Counted from the stretch's first letter, positions 47,650 to 61,717 are shown. The stretch is 64,000 nt of DNA from Crossaster papposus (GCA_037893245.1 JBAIAA010000262.1:1736001-1800000), one strand, 5' to 3'. The notes: generated by a model from the sequence alone, not told the origin. Made by a program: numbers and translations.

Positions 47650-48519
47650 TAGCAGAGCGAGGTTTTGGTCTTCGGACCTCTGGGTTATGGTCCATACACG
47701 CTCCCACTGCTCCACTCTACTTCATGTAAATTTAGAAACAGCAAACAAAATGAAAGCAGACATTCTGAAAACATTGTAAAATATTTATTAAATGTGAATA
47801 ACAGTGAAGCAAAAATACCTCTTTAGCAGAGCGAGGTTTTGGTCTTCGGACCTCTGGGTTATGGTCCATGCACGCTCCCACTGCTCCACTCTACTTCATG
47901 TAAATTTAGAAACAGAAAACAAAATGAAAGCAGACATTCTAAAAACATTTTAAAATATGTATTAAATGTGAATAACAGTGAAGCAAAAATACCTCTTTAG
48001 CAGAGCGAGGTTTTGGTCTTCCGACCTCTGGGTTATGGTCCATACACGCTCCCACTGCTCCACTCTACTTCATGTAAATTTAGAAACAGCAAACAAAATG
48101 AAAGCAGACATTCTAAAAACATTCTAAAATATTTATTAAATGTGAATAACAGTGAAGCAAAAATACCTCTTTAGCAGAGCGAGGTTTTGGTCTTCGGACC
48201 TCTGGGTTATGGTCCATGCACGCTCCCACTGCTCCACTCTACTTCATGTAAATTTAGAAACAGCAAACAAAATGAAAGCAGACATTCTAAAAACATTCTA
48301 AAATATGTATTAAATGTGAATAACAGTGAAGCAAAAATACCTCTTTAGCAGAGCGAGGTTTTGGTCTTCGGACCTCTGGGTTATGGTCCATGCACGCTCC
48401 CACTGCTCCACTCTACTTCATGTAAATTTAGAAACAGCAAACAAAATGAAAGCAGACATTCTAAAAACATTCTAAAATATTTATTACATTTGAATAACAG
48501 TGAAGCAAAAATACCTCTT
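47650..48519 (-). repeat. run of five 174-bp C3 monomers
   Basis: C3 elements start every 174 bp at 47650, 47824, 47998, 48172 and 48346 with no B-D module between them. Shorter runs are at 46746 (2), 49076 (3), 50154 (3), 52374 (2) and 53278 (3). Confidence 0.85.
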
Positions 48520-49249
48520 TAGCAGAGCGAGGTTTTTTGTCTTCGGACCTCTGGGTTATGGGCCCAGCACGCTCCCACTGCAACACTCTGCGTAACTATT
48601 TTTAATGAAAATCAAATCACTATCAAGGAAATAATTATTCTGAGCAGACCGAGGTTGTGGTCATCCGAAATCTCGGTTACTGACCAAGAAAGTGTCTACT
48701 TCGTCACTCTGAGTCTAGTACCTCAAGTCATACCAAAAACTTGTTAGCAGAGCGAAATGAAAATGAAAATGAAATCACTATCAAGGACATAATTATCCTG
48801 AGCAGACCGAGGTTGTGGTCATCCGAAATATCGGTTACTGGCCAAGAAAGTGTCTACTTCGTCACTCTGAGTCGAGTACCTCAAGTCATACCAAAAACTT
48901 GTTAGCAGAGCGAGGTTTCGATCTTCGGACCTTGGGTTAAGGGCCCAGCACGCTTCCACTGCGCCACTCTACTTCATGTAAAGTTAGAAACAGCAAACAA
49001 AATGAAAGCAGACATTCTAAAAACATTCTAAAATATGTATTACATTTCAATAACAGTGAAGCAAAAATACCTCTTTAGCAGAGCGAGGTTTTGGTCTTCG
49101 GACCTCTGGGTTATGGTCCATACACGCTCCCACTGCTCCACTCTACTTCATGTAAATTTAGAAACAGCAAACAAAATGAAAGCAGACATTCTGAAAACAT
49201 TGTAAAATATTTATTAAATGTGAATAACAGTGAAGCAAAAATACCTCTT

Positions 49250-52200
49250 TAGCAGAGCGAGGTTTTGGTCTTCGGACCTCTGGGTTATGGTCCATGCACG
49301 CTCCCACTGCTCCACTCTACTTCATGTAAATTTAGAAACAGAAAACAAAATGAAAGCAGACATTCTAAAAACATTTTAAAATATGTATTAAATGTGAATA
49401 ACAGTGAAGCAAAAATACCTCTTTAGCAGAGCGAGGTTTTGGTCTTCCGACCTCTGGGTTATGGTCCATACACGCTCCCACTGCTCCACTCTACTTCATG
49501 TAAATTTAGAAACAGCAAACAAAATGAAAGCAGACATTCTAAAAACATTCTAAAATATTTATTACATTTGAATAACAGTGAAGCAAAAATACCTCTTTAG
49601 CAGAGCGAGGTTTTTTGTCTTCGGACCTCTGGGTTATGGGCCCAGCACGCTCCCACTGCAACACTCTGCGTAACTATTTTTAATGAAAATCAAATCACTA
49701 TCAAGGAAATAATTATTCTGAGCAGACCGAGGTTGTGGTCATCCGAAATCTCGGTTACTGACCAAGAAAGTGTCTACTTCGTCACTCTGAGTCGAGTACC
49801 TCAAGTCATACCAAAAACTTGTTAGCAGAGCGAAATGAAAATGAAAATGAAATCACTATCAAGGACATAATTATCCTGAGCAGACCGAGGTTGTGGTCAT
49901 CGGAAATATCGGTTACTGGCCAAGAAAGTGTCTACTTTGTCACTCTGAGTCGAGTACCTCAAGTCATACCAAAAACTTGTTAGCAGAGCGAGGTTTCGAT
50001 CTTCGGACCTTGGGTTAAGGGCCCAGCACGCTTCCACTGCGCCACTCTACTTCATGTAAAGTTAGAAACAGCAAACAAAATGAAAGCAGACATTCTAAAA
50101 ACATTCTAAAATATGTATTACATTTGAATAACAGTGAAGCAAAAATACCTCTTTAGCAGAGCGAGGTTTTGGTCTTCGGTCCTCTGGGTTATGGTCCATA
50201 CACGCTCCCACTGCTCCACTCTACTTCATGTAAATTTAGAAACAGCAAACAAAATGAAAGCAGACATTCTAAAAACATTCTAAAATATTTATTAAATGTG
50301 AATAACAGTGAAGCAAAAATACCTCTTTAGCAGAGCGAGGTTTTGGTCTTCGGACCTCTGGGTTATGGTCCATGCACGCTCCCACTGCTCCACTCTACTT
50401 CATGTAAATTTAGAAACAGCAAACAAAATGAAAGCAGACATTCTAAAAACATTCTAAAATATGTATTAAATGTGAATAACAGTGAAGCAAAAATACCTCT
50501 TTAGCAGAGCGAGGTTTTGGTCTTCGGACCTCTGGGTTATGGTCCATGCACGCTCCCACTACTCCACTCTACTTCATGTAAATTTAGAAACAGCAAACAA
50601 AATGAAAGCAGACATTCTAAAAACATTCTAAAATATGTATTAAATGTGAATAACAGTGAAGAAAAATACCTCTTTAGCAGAGCGAGGTTTTGGTCTTCGG
50701 ACCTCTGTGTTATGGGCCCAGCACGTTCCCACTGCAACACTCTGCGTAACTATTTTTAATGAAAATGAAATCACTATCAAGGAAATAATTATTCTGAGCA
50801 GACCGAGGTTGTGGTCATCCGAACTCTCGGTTACTGACCAAGAAAGTGTCTACTTCGTCACTCTGAGTCGAGTACCTCAAGTCATACCAAAAACGTGTTA
50901 GCAGAGCGAGGTTTCGATCCTCGGACCTCTGTGTTATGGGCCCAGCACGCTTCCACTGCGCCACTCTGTTTCATGTGAATTTAGAAACAGCAAACAAAAT
51001 GAAAGCAGACATTCTAAAAACATTCTAAAATATGTATTACATTTGAATAACAGTGAAGCAAAAATACCTCTTTAGCAGAGCGAGGTTTTGGTCTTCGGAC
51101 CTCTGGGTTATGGGCCCAGCACGCTCCCACTGCAGCACTCTGCGTAACTATTTTTAATGAAAATCAAATCACTATCAAGGAAATAATTATTCTGAGCAGA
51201 CCGAGGTTGTGGTCATCCGAAATCTCGGTTACTGACCAAGAAAGTGTCTACTTCGTCACTCTGAGTCGAGTACCTCAAGTCATACCAAAAACTTGTTAGC
51301 AGAGCGAAATGAAAATGAAAATGAAATCACTATCAAGGACATAATTATCCTGAGCAGACCGAGGTTGTGGTCATCCGAAATATCGGTTACTGGACAAGAA
51401 AGTGTCTACTTCGTCACTCTGAGTCGAGTACCTCAAGTCATACCAAAAACTTGTTAGCAGAGCGAGGTTTCGATCTTCGGACCTTGGGTTAAGGGCCCAG
51501 CACGCTTCCACTGCGCCACTCTACTTCATGTAAAGTTAGAAACAGCAAACAAAATGAAAGCAGACATTCTAAAAACATTCTAAAATATGTATTACATTTG
51601 AATAACAGTGAAGCAAAAATACCTCTTTAGCAGAGCGAGGTTTTGTTCCTCGGACCTGTGGGTTATGGGCCCAGCACGCTACCACTGCCACACTCTACTT
51701 CATGTAAATTTAGAAACAGCAAACAAAATGAAAGCAGACATTCTAAAAACATTCTAAAATATGTATTACATTTGAATAACAGTGAAGCAAAAATACCTCT
51801 TTAGCAGAGCGAGGTTTTGGTCCTCGGACCTCTGGGTTATGTGCCCAGCACGCTCCCACTGCAACACTCTGCCTAACTATTTTTAATGAAAATGAAATCA
51901 CTATCAAGGAAATAATTATCCTGAGCAGACAGAGGTTGTGGTCATCCGAACTCTCGGTTACTGACCAAGAAAGTGTCTACTTCGTCACTCTGAGTCGAGT
52001 ACCTCAAGTCATACAAAAAACTTGTTAGCAGAGCGAGGTTTCGATCCTCGGACCTCTGGGTTATGGGCCCAGCACGCTTCCACTGCGCCACTCTGCTTCA
52101 TGTGAATTTAGAAACAGAAAACAAAATTAAAGCACACATTCTAAAAACATTCTAAAATATTTATTACATTTGAATAACAGTGAAGCAAAAATACCTCTTT

Positions 52201-54751
52201 AGCAGAGCGAGGTTTTGGTCCTCGGACATCTGGGTTATGGGCCCAGCACGCTCCCACTGCTCCACTCTACTTCGTGTAAATTTAGAAACAGCAAACAAAA
52301 TGAAAGCAGACATTCTAAAAACATTCTAAAATATTTATTAAATGTGAATAACAGTGAAGCAAAAATACCTCTTTAGCAGAGCGAGGTTTTGGTCTTCGGA
52401 CCTCTGGGTTATGGTCCATGCACGCTCCCACTGCTCCACTCTTCTTCATGTAAATTTAGAAACAGCAAACAAAATGAAAGCAGACATTCTAAAAACATTC
52501 TAAAATATGTATTAAATGTGAATAACAGTGAAGCAAAAATACCTCTTTAGCAGAGCGAGGTTTTGGTCTTCGGACCTCTGGGTTATGGTCCATGCACGCT
52601 CCCACTGCTCCACTCTACTTCATCTAAATTTAGAAACAGCAAACAAAATGAAAGCAGACATTCTAAAAACATTCTAAAATATTTATTACATTTGAATAAC
52701 AGTGAAGCAAAAATACCTCTTTAGCAGAGCGAGGTTTTTTGTCTTCGGACCTCTGGGTTATGGGCCCAGCACGCTCCCACTGCAACACTCTGCGTAACTT
52801 TTTTTAATGAAAATCAAATCACTATCAAGGAAATAATTATTCTGAGCAGACCGAGGTTGTGGTCATCCGAAATCTCGGTTACTGACCAAGAAAGTGTCTA
52901 CTTCGTCACTCTGAGTCTAGTACCTCAAGTCATACCAAAAACTTGTTAGCAGAGCGAAATGAAAATGAAAATGAAATCACTATCAAGGACATAATTATCC
53001 TGAGCAGACCGAGGTTGTGGTCATCCGAAATATCGGTTACTGGCCAAGAAAGTGTCTACTTCGTCACTCTGAGTCGAGTACCTCAAGTCATACCAAAAAC
53101 TTGTTAGCAGAGCGAGGTTTCGATCTTCGGACCTTGGGTTAAGGGCCCAGCACGCTTCCACTGCGCCACTCTACTTCATGTAAAGTTAGAAACAGCAAAC
53201 AAAATGAAAGCAGACATTCTAAAAACATTCTAAAATATGTATTACATTTGAATAACAGTGAAGCAAAAATACCTCTTTAGCAGAGCGAGGTTTTGGTCTT
53301 CGGTCCTCTGGGTTATGGTCCATACACGCTCCCACTGCTCCACTCTACTTCATGTAAATTTAGAAACAGCAAACAAAATGAAAGCAGACATTCTAAAAAC
53401 ATTCTAAAATATTTATTAAATGTGAATAACAGTGAAGCAAAAATACCTCTTTAGCAGAGCGAGGTTTTGGTCTTCGGACCTCTGGGTTATGGTCCATGCA
53501 CGCTCCCACTGCTCCACTCTACTTCATGTAAATTTAGAAACAGCAAACAAAATGAAAGCAGACATTCTAAAAACATTCTAAAATATGTATTAAATGTGAA
53601 TAACAGTGAAGCAAAAATACCTCTTTAGCAGAGCGAGGTTTTGGTCTTCGGACCTCTGGGTTATGGTCCATGCACGCTCCCACTACTCCACTCTACTTCA
53701 TGTAAATTTAGAAACAGCAAACAAAATGAAAGCAGACATTCTAAAAACATTCTAAAATATGTATTAAATGTGAATAACAGTGAAGAAAAATACCTCTTTA
53801 GCAGAGCGAGGTTTTGGTCTTCGGACCTCTGTGTTATGGGCCCAGCACGTTCCCACTGCAACACTCTGCGTAACTATTTTTAATGAAAATGAAATCACTA
53901 TCAAGGAAATAATTATTCTGAGCAGACCGAGGTTGTGGTCATCCGAACTCTCGGTTACTGACCAAGAAAGTGTCTACTTCGTCACTCTGAGTCGAGTACC
54001 TCAAGTCATACCAAAAACGTGTTAGCAGAGCGAGGTTTCGATCCTCGGACCTCTGTGTTATGGGCCCAGCACGCTTCCACTGCGCCACTCTGTTTCATGT
54101 GAATTTAGAAACAGCAAACAAAATTAAAGCAGACATTCTAAAAACATTCTAAAATATGTATTACATTTGAATAACAGTGAAGCAAAAATACCTCTTTAGC
54201 AGAGCGAGGTTTTGGTCTTCGGACCTCTGGGTTATGGGCCCAGCACGCTCCCACTGCAGCACTCTGCGTAACTATTTTTAATGAAAATCAAATCACTATC
54301 AAGGAAATAATTATTCTGAGCAGACCGAGGTTGTGGTCATCCGAAATCTCGGTTACTGACCAAGAAAGTGTCTACTTCGTCACTCTGAGTCGAGTACCTC
54401 AAGTCATACCAAAAACTTGTTAGCAGAGCGAAATGAAAATGAAAATGAAATCACTATCAAGGACATAATTATCCTGAGCAGACCGAGGTTGTGGTCATCC
54501 GAAATATCGGTTACTGGACAAGAAAGTGTCTACTTCGTCACTCTGAGTCGAGTACCTCAAGTCATACCAAAAACTTGTTAGCAGAGCGAGGTTTCGATCT
54601 TCGGACCTTGGGTTAAGGGCCCAGCACGCTTCCACTGCGCCACTCTACTTCATGTAAAGTTAGAAACAGCAAACAAAATGAAAGCAGACATTCTAAAAAC
54701 ATTCTAAAATATGTATTACATTTGAATAACAGTGAAGCAAAAATACCTCTT
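49250..54751 (-). repeat. duplication with 3124-bp offset
   Basis: 49250-51627 corresponds to 52374-54751, including gaagaaaaatacc in one spacer and the anticodon-stem mutant copies at 50899 and 54023. The material between resembles 46000-47093 at an offset of 5628. Confidence 0.8.
52026..52097 (-). tRNA. tRNA-iMet-CAT: initiator tRNA-Met (CAT), consensus copy
   Basis: Exact consensus with T6. Counterpart of 46398 at an offset of 5628 bp; the D relics below both share CTCTGTCTG. Confidence 0.92.
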
Positions 54752-56690
54752 TAGCAGAGCGAGGTTTTGGTCCTCGGACCTCTGGGTTATGTGCCAAGCA
54801 CGCTCCCACTGCAACACTCTGCGTAACTATTTTTAATGAAAATGAAATCACTATCAAGGAAATAATTATCCTGAGCAGACCGAGGTTGTGGTCATCCGAA
54901 CTCTCGGTTACTGACCAAGAAAGTGTCTACTTCGTCACTCTGAGTCGAGTACCTCAAGTCATACCAAAAACTTGTTAGCAGAGCGAGGTTTCTATCCTCG
55001 GACCTCTGGGTTATGGGCCCAGCACGCTTCCACTGCGCTACTCTGCTTCATGTGAATTTAGAAACAGCAAACAAAATTAAAGCAGACATTCTAAAAACAT
55101 TCTAAAATATGTATTACATTTGAAAAACAGTGAAGCAAAAATACCTCTTTAGCAGAGCGATGTTTTGGTCCTCAGACCTCTGGGTTATGGGCCCAGCACG
55201 CTCCCACTGCTCCACTCTACTTCATGTAAATTTAGAAACAGCACACAAAATTAAAGCAGACTTTCTAAAAACATTCTAAAATATTTAGTAAATTTGAATA
55301 ACAGTGAAGCAAAAATACCACTTTAACAGAGCGAGGTTTTGGTCTTCGGACCTCTGGGTTATGTGCCCAGCACGCTCCCACTGCAACACTCTGCGTAACT
55401 ATTTGTAATGAAAATGAAATCACTATCAAGGAAATAATTATCCTGAGCAGACCGAGGTTGTGGTCATCCGAACTCTCGGTTACTGACCAAGAAAGTGTCT
55501 ACTTCGTCACTCTGAGTCGAGTACCTCAAGTCATACCAAAAACTTGTTAGCAGAGGGAGGTTTCGATCCTCGGACCTCTGGGTTATGGGCCCAGCACGCT
55601 TCCACTGCGCCACTCTGCTTCATGTGAATTTAGAAACAGCAAACAAAATTAAAGCAGACATTCTAAAAACATTCTAAAATATGTATTACATTTGAATAAC
55701 CGTGAAGCAAAAATACCTCTTTAGCAGAGCGAGGTTTTGGTCCTCGGACCTGGGGGTTATGGGCCCAGCACGCTCCCACTGCTCCCCTCTACTTCATGTA
55801 AATTTAGAAACAGCAAACAAAATGAAAGCAGACATTCTAAAAACTTTCTAATATATTTATTACATTTGAATAACAGTGAAGCAAAAATACCTCTTTAGCA
55901 GAGCGAGGTTTTGGTCTTCGGACCTCTGGGTTATGGGCCCAGCACGCTCCCACTGCAACACTCTGCGTAACTATTTTTAATAAAAATGAAATCACTATCA
56001 ATGAAATAATTATCCTGAGCAGACCGAGGTTGTGGTCATCCGAACTTTCGGTTACTGACCAAGAAAGGGTCTACTTCGTCACTCTGAGTCGAGTACCTCA
56101 AGTCATACCAAAAACTTGTTAGCAAAGCGAGGTTTCGATCCTCGGACCTCTGAGTTATGGGCCCAGCACGCTTCCACTGCGCCACTCTGCTTCATGTGAA
56201 TTTAGAAACAGCAAACAACATTAAAGCAGACATTCTAAAAACATTCTAAGATATGTATTATATTTGAATAACAGTGAAGCAAAAATACCTCTTTAGCAGA
56301 GCGAGGTTTTGGTCCTCGGACCTCTGGGATATGGGCCCAGCACGCTCCCACTACAACACACTGCGTAACTATTTTTAATGAAAATAAAATCACTATCAAG
56401 GAAATAATTATCCTGAGCAGACCGAGGTTGTGGTCATCTGAACTCTCGGTTACTGACCAAGAAAGTGTCTACTTCGTCACTCTGAGTCGAGTACCTCAAG
56501 TCATACCAAAAACTTGTTAGCAGAGCGAAGTTTCGATCCTCGGACCTCTTGGTTATGGGCCCAGCACGCTTCCACTGCGCACTCTGCTTCATGTGAATTT
56601 AGAAACAGCAAACAAAATTAAAGCAGACATTCTAAAAACATTCTAAAATATGTATTACATTTGAATAACAGTAAAGCAAAAATACCTGTT

Positions 56691-56762
56691 TAGCAGAGCG
56701 AGGTTTCGATCCTCGGACCTCTGGGTTATGGGCCCAGCACGCTTCCACTGCGCCACTCTGCT
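56691..56762 (-). tRNA. tRNA-iMet-CAT: initiator tRNA-Met (CAT), consensus copy
   Basis: Exact consensus with T5. Its 3240-bp counterpart at 59931 differs only at the discriminator base. Confidence 0.92.
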
Positions 56763-58563
56763 TCATGTGAATTTAGAAACAGCAAACAAAATTAAAGCAG
56801 ACATTCTAAAAACATTCTAAAATATGTATTACATTTGAATAACAGTGAAGCAAAAATACCTCTTTAGCAGAGCGAGGTTTTGGTCCTCGGACCTGTGGGT
56901 TATGGGCCCAGCACGCTCCCACTGCTCCCCTCTACTTCATGTAAATTTAGAAACAGCAAACAAAATGAAAGCAGACATTCTAAAAACTTTCTAATATATT
57001 TATTACATTTGAATAACAGTGAAGCAAAAATACCTCTTTAGCAGAGCGAGGTTTTGGTCTTCGGACCTCTGGGTTATGGGCCCAGCACGCTCCCACTGCA
57101 ACACTCTGCGTAACTATTTTTAATAAAAATGAAATCACTATCAAGGAAATAATTATTCTGAGCAGACCGAGGTTGTGGTCATCCGAACTCTCGGTTACTG
57201 ACCAAGAAAGTGTCTACTTCGTCACTCTGAGTCGAGTACCTCAAGTCATACCAAAAACGTGTTAGCAGAGCGAGGTTTCGATCCTCGGACCTCTGTGTTA
57301 TGGGCCCAGCACGCTTCCACTGCGCCACTCTGTTTCATGTGAATTTAGAAACAGCAAACAAAATGAAAGCAGACATTCTAAAAACATTCTAAAATATGTA
57401 TTACATTTGAATAACAGTGAAGCAAAAATACCTCTTTAGCAGAGCGAGGTTTTGGTCTTCGGACCTCTGGGTTATGGGCCCAGCACGCTCCCACTGCAAC
57501 ACTCTGCGTAACTATTTTTAATGAAAATCAAATCACTATCAAGGAAATAATTATTCTGAGCAGACCGAGGTTGTGGTCATCCGAAATCTCGGTTACTGAC
57601 CAAGAAAGTGTCTACTTCGTCACTCTGAGTCGAGTACCTCAAGTCATACCAAAAACTTGTTAGCAGAGCGAAATGAAAATGAAAATGAAATCACTATCAA
57701 GGACATAATTATCCTGAGCAGACCGAGGTTGTGGTCATCCGAAATATCGGTTACTGGACAAGAAAGTGTCTACTTCGTCACTCTGAGTCGAGTACCTCAA
57801 GTCATACCAAAAACTTGTTAGCAGAGCGAGGTTTCGATCTTCGGACCTTGGGTTAAGGGCCCAGCACGCTTCCACTGCGCCACTCTACTTCATGTAAAGT
57901 TAGAAACAGCAAACAAAATGAAAGCAGACATTCTACAAACATTCTAAAATATGTATTACATTTGAATAACAGTGAAGCAAAAATACCTCTTTAGCAGAGC
58001 GAGGTTTTGGTCCTCGGACCTCTGGGTTATGTGCCAAGCACGCTCCCACTGCAACACTCTGCGTAACTATTTTTAATGAAAATGAAATCACTATCAAGGA
58101 AATAATTATCCTGAGCAGACCGAGGTTGTGGTCATCCGAACTCTCGGTTACTGACCAAGAAAGTGTCTACTTCGTCACTCTGAGTCGAGTACCTCAAGTC
58201 ATACCAAAAACTTGTTAGCAGAGCGAGGTTTCTATCCTCGGACCTCTGGGTTATGGGCCCAGCACGCTTCCACTGCGCTACTCTGCTTCATGTGAATTTA
58301 GAAACAGCAAACAAAATTAAAGCAGACATTCTAAAAACATTCTAAAATATGTATTACATTTGAAAAACAGTGAAGCAAAAATACCTCTTTAGCAGAGCGA
58401 GGTTTTGGTCCTCAGACCTCTGGGTTATGGGCCCAGCACGCTCCCACTGCTCCACTCTACTTCATGTAAATTTAGAAACAGCACACAAAATTAAAGCAGA
58501 CTTTCTAAAAACATTCTAAAATATTTAGTAAATTTGAATAACAGTGAAGCAAAAATACCACTT

Positions 58564-60850
58564 TAACAGAGCGAGGTTTTGGTCTTCGGACCTCTGGGTT
58601 ATGTGCCCAGCACGCTCCCACTGCAACACTCTGCGTAACTATTTGTAATGAAAATGAAATCACTATCAAGGAAATAATTATCCTGAGCAGACCGAGGTTG
58701 TGGTCATCCGAACTCTCGGTTACTGACCAAGAAAGTGTCTACTTCGTCACTCTGAGTCGAGTACCTCAAGTCATACCAAAAACTTGTTAGCAGAGGGAGG
58801 TTTCGATCCTCGGACCTCTGGGTTATGGGCCCAGCACGCTTCCACTGCGCCACTCTGCTTCATGTGAATTTAGAAACAGCAAACAAAATTAAAGCAGACA
58901 TTCTAAAAACATTCTAAAATATGTATTACATTTGAATAACAGTGAAGCAAAAATACCTCTTTAGCAGAGCGAGGTTTTGGTCCTCGGACCTGGGGGTTAT
59001 GGGCCCAGCACGCTCCCACTGCTCCCCTCTACTTCATGTAAATTTAGAAACAGCAAACAAAATGAAAGCAGACATTCTAAAAACTTTCTAATATATTTAT
59101 TACATTTGAATAACAGTGAAGCAAAAATACCTCTTTAGCAGAGCGAGGTTTTGGTCTTCGGACCTCTGGGTTATGGGCCCAGCACGCTCCCACTGCAACA
59201 CTCTGCGTAACTATTTTTAATAAAAATGAAATCACTATCAATGAAATAATTATCCTGAGCAGACCGAGGTTGTGGTCATCCGAACTTTCGGTTACTGACC
59301 AAGAAAGGGTCTACTTCGTCACTCTGAGTCGAGTACCTCAAGTCATACCAAAAACTTGTTAGCAAAGCGAGGTTTCGATCCTCGGACCTCTGAGTTATGG
59401 GCCCAGCACGCTTCCACTGCGCCACTCTGCTTCATGTGAATTTAGAAACAGCAAACAACATTAAAGCAGACATTCTAAAAACATTCTAAGATATGTATTA
59501 TATTTGAATAACAGTGAAGCAAAAATACCTCTTTAGCAGAGCGAGGTTTTGGTCCTCGGACCTCTGGGATATGGGCCCAGCACGCTCCCACTACAACACT
59601 CTGCGTAACTATTTTTAATGAAAATAAAATCACTATCAAGGAAATAATTATCCTGAGCAGACCGAGGTTGTGGTCATCTGAACTCTCGGTTACTGACCAA
59701 GAAAGTGTCTACTTCGTCACTCTGAGTCGAGTACCTCAAGTCATACCAAAAACTTGTTAGCAGAGCGAAGTTTCGATCCTCGGACCTCTTGGTTATGGGC
59801 CCAGCACGCTTCCACTGCGCACTCTGCTTCATGTGAATTTAGAAACAGCAAACAAAATTAAAGCAGACATTCTAAAAACATTCTAAAATATGTATTACAT
59901 TTGAATAACAGTGAAGCAAAAATACCTGTTCAGCAGAGCGAGGTTTCGATCCTCGGACCTCTGGGTTATGGGCCCAGCACGCTTCCACTGCGCCACTCTG
60001 CTTCATGTGAATTTAGAAACAGCAAACAAAATTAAAGCAGACATTCTAAAAACATTCTAAAATATGTATTACATTTGAATAACAGTGAAGCATAAATACC
60101 TCTTTAGCAGAGCGAGGTTTTGGTCCTCGGACCTGTGGGTTATGGGCCCAGCACGCTCCCACTGCTCCCCTCTACTTCATGTAAATTTAGAAACAGCAAA
60201 CAAAATGAAAGCAGACATTCTAAAAACTTTCTAATATATTTATTACATTTGAATAACAGTGAAGCAAAAATACCTCTTTAGCAGAGCGAGGTTTTGGTCT
60301 TCGGACCTCTGGGTTATGGGCCCAGCACGCTCCCACTGCAACACTCTGCGTAACTATTTTTAATAAAAATGAAATCACTATCAAGGAAATAATTATCCTG
60401 AGCAGACCGAGGTTGTGGTCATCCGAACTCTCGGTTACTGACCAAGAAAGGGTCTACTTCGTCACTCTGAGTCGAGTACCTCAAGTCATACCAAAAACGT
60501 GTTAGCAGAGCGAGGTTCCGATCATCGGACCTCTGGGTTATGGGCCCAGCACGCTTCCACTGCGCCACTCTGCTTCATGTGAATTTAGAAACAGCAAACA
60601 AAATTAAAGCAGACATTCTAAAAACATTCTAAAATATGTATTACATTTGAATAACAGTGAAGCAAAAATACCTCTTTAGCAGAGCGAGGTTTTGGTCCTC
60701 GGACCTGTGGGTTATGGGCCCAGCACGCTCCCACTGCTCCCCTCTACTTCATGTAAATTTAGAAACAGCAAACAAAATGAAAGCAGACATTCTAAAAACT
60801 TTCTAATATATTTATTACATTTGAATAACAGTGAAGCAAAAATACCTCTT
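58564..60850 (-). repeat. long-range duplicated segment, right copy
   Basis: Partner of 26641-28928. Confidence 0.8.
59931..60002 (-). tRNA. tRNA-iMet-CAT: iMet copy with discriminator A73G
   Basis: Consensus except that the base after U72 is G instead of A. The internal promoter is intact. A73 is normally an identity base for methionyl-tRNA synthetase, so charging may be reduced. Confidence 0.8.
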
Positions 60851-61645
60851 TAGCAGAGCGAGGTTTTGGTCTTCGGACCTCTGGGTTATGGGCCCAGCAC
60901 GCTCCCACTGCAACACTCTGCGTAACTATTTTTAATAAAAATGAAATCACTATCAAGGAAATAATTATCCTGAGCAGACCGAGGTTGTGGTCATCCGAAC
61001 TCTCGGTTACTGACCAAGAAAGGGTTTACTTCGTCACTCTGAGTCGAGTACCTCAAGTCATACCAAAAACTTGTTAGCAAAGCGAGGTTTCGATCCTCGG
61101 ACCTCTGAGTAATGGGGCAAGCACCCTTCCACTGCGCCACTCTGCTTCATGTGAATTTAGAAACAGCAAACAACATTAAAGCAGACATTCTAAAAACATT
61201 CTAAGATATGTATTATATTTGAATAACAGTGAAGCAAAAATACCTCTTTAGCAGAGCGAGGTTTTGGTCCTTGGACCTCTGGGATATGGGCCCAGCACGC
61301 TCCCACTACAACACTCTGCGTAACTATTTTTAATGAAAATGAAATCACTATCAAGGAAATAATTATCCTGAGCAGACCGAGGTTGTGGTCATCTGAACTC
61401 TCGGTTACTGACCAAGAAAGTGTCTACTTCGTCACTCTGAGTCGAGTACCTCAAGTCATACCAAAAACTTGTTAGCAGAGCGAGGTTTCGATCCTCGGAC
61501 CTCTGGGTTATGGGCCCAGCACGCTTCCACTGCGCACTCTGCTTCATGTGAATTTAGAAACAGCAAACAAAATTAAAGCAGACATTCTAAAAACATTCTA
61601 AAATATGTATTACATTTGAATAACAGTGAAGCAAATATACCTGTT

Positions 61646-61717
61646 TAGCAGAGCGAGGTTTCGATCCTCGGACCTCTGGGTTATGGGCCCAGCACGCTTC
61701 CACTGCGCCACTCTGCT
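61646..61717 (-). tRNA. tRNA-iMet-CAT: initiator tRNA-Met (CAT), consensus copy
   Basis: Exact consensus; the last consensus copy in the window. Adjacent spacer motifs (taaataactgtaaagc above it) match the module at 28929-29103. Confidence 0.92.

Larger units (their letters stand above)
54023..60502 (-). repeat. two tandem 3240-bp higher-order repeats
   Basis: Units begin at about 54023 and 57263. Every slot from the anticodon-stem mutant (54023 and 57263) to the B-D module (57039 and 60279) corresponds, with few differences visible by eye (for example A73G at 59931). Confidence 0.85.
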
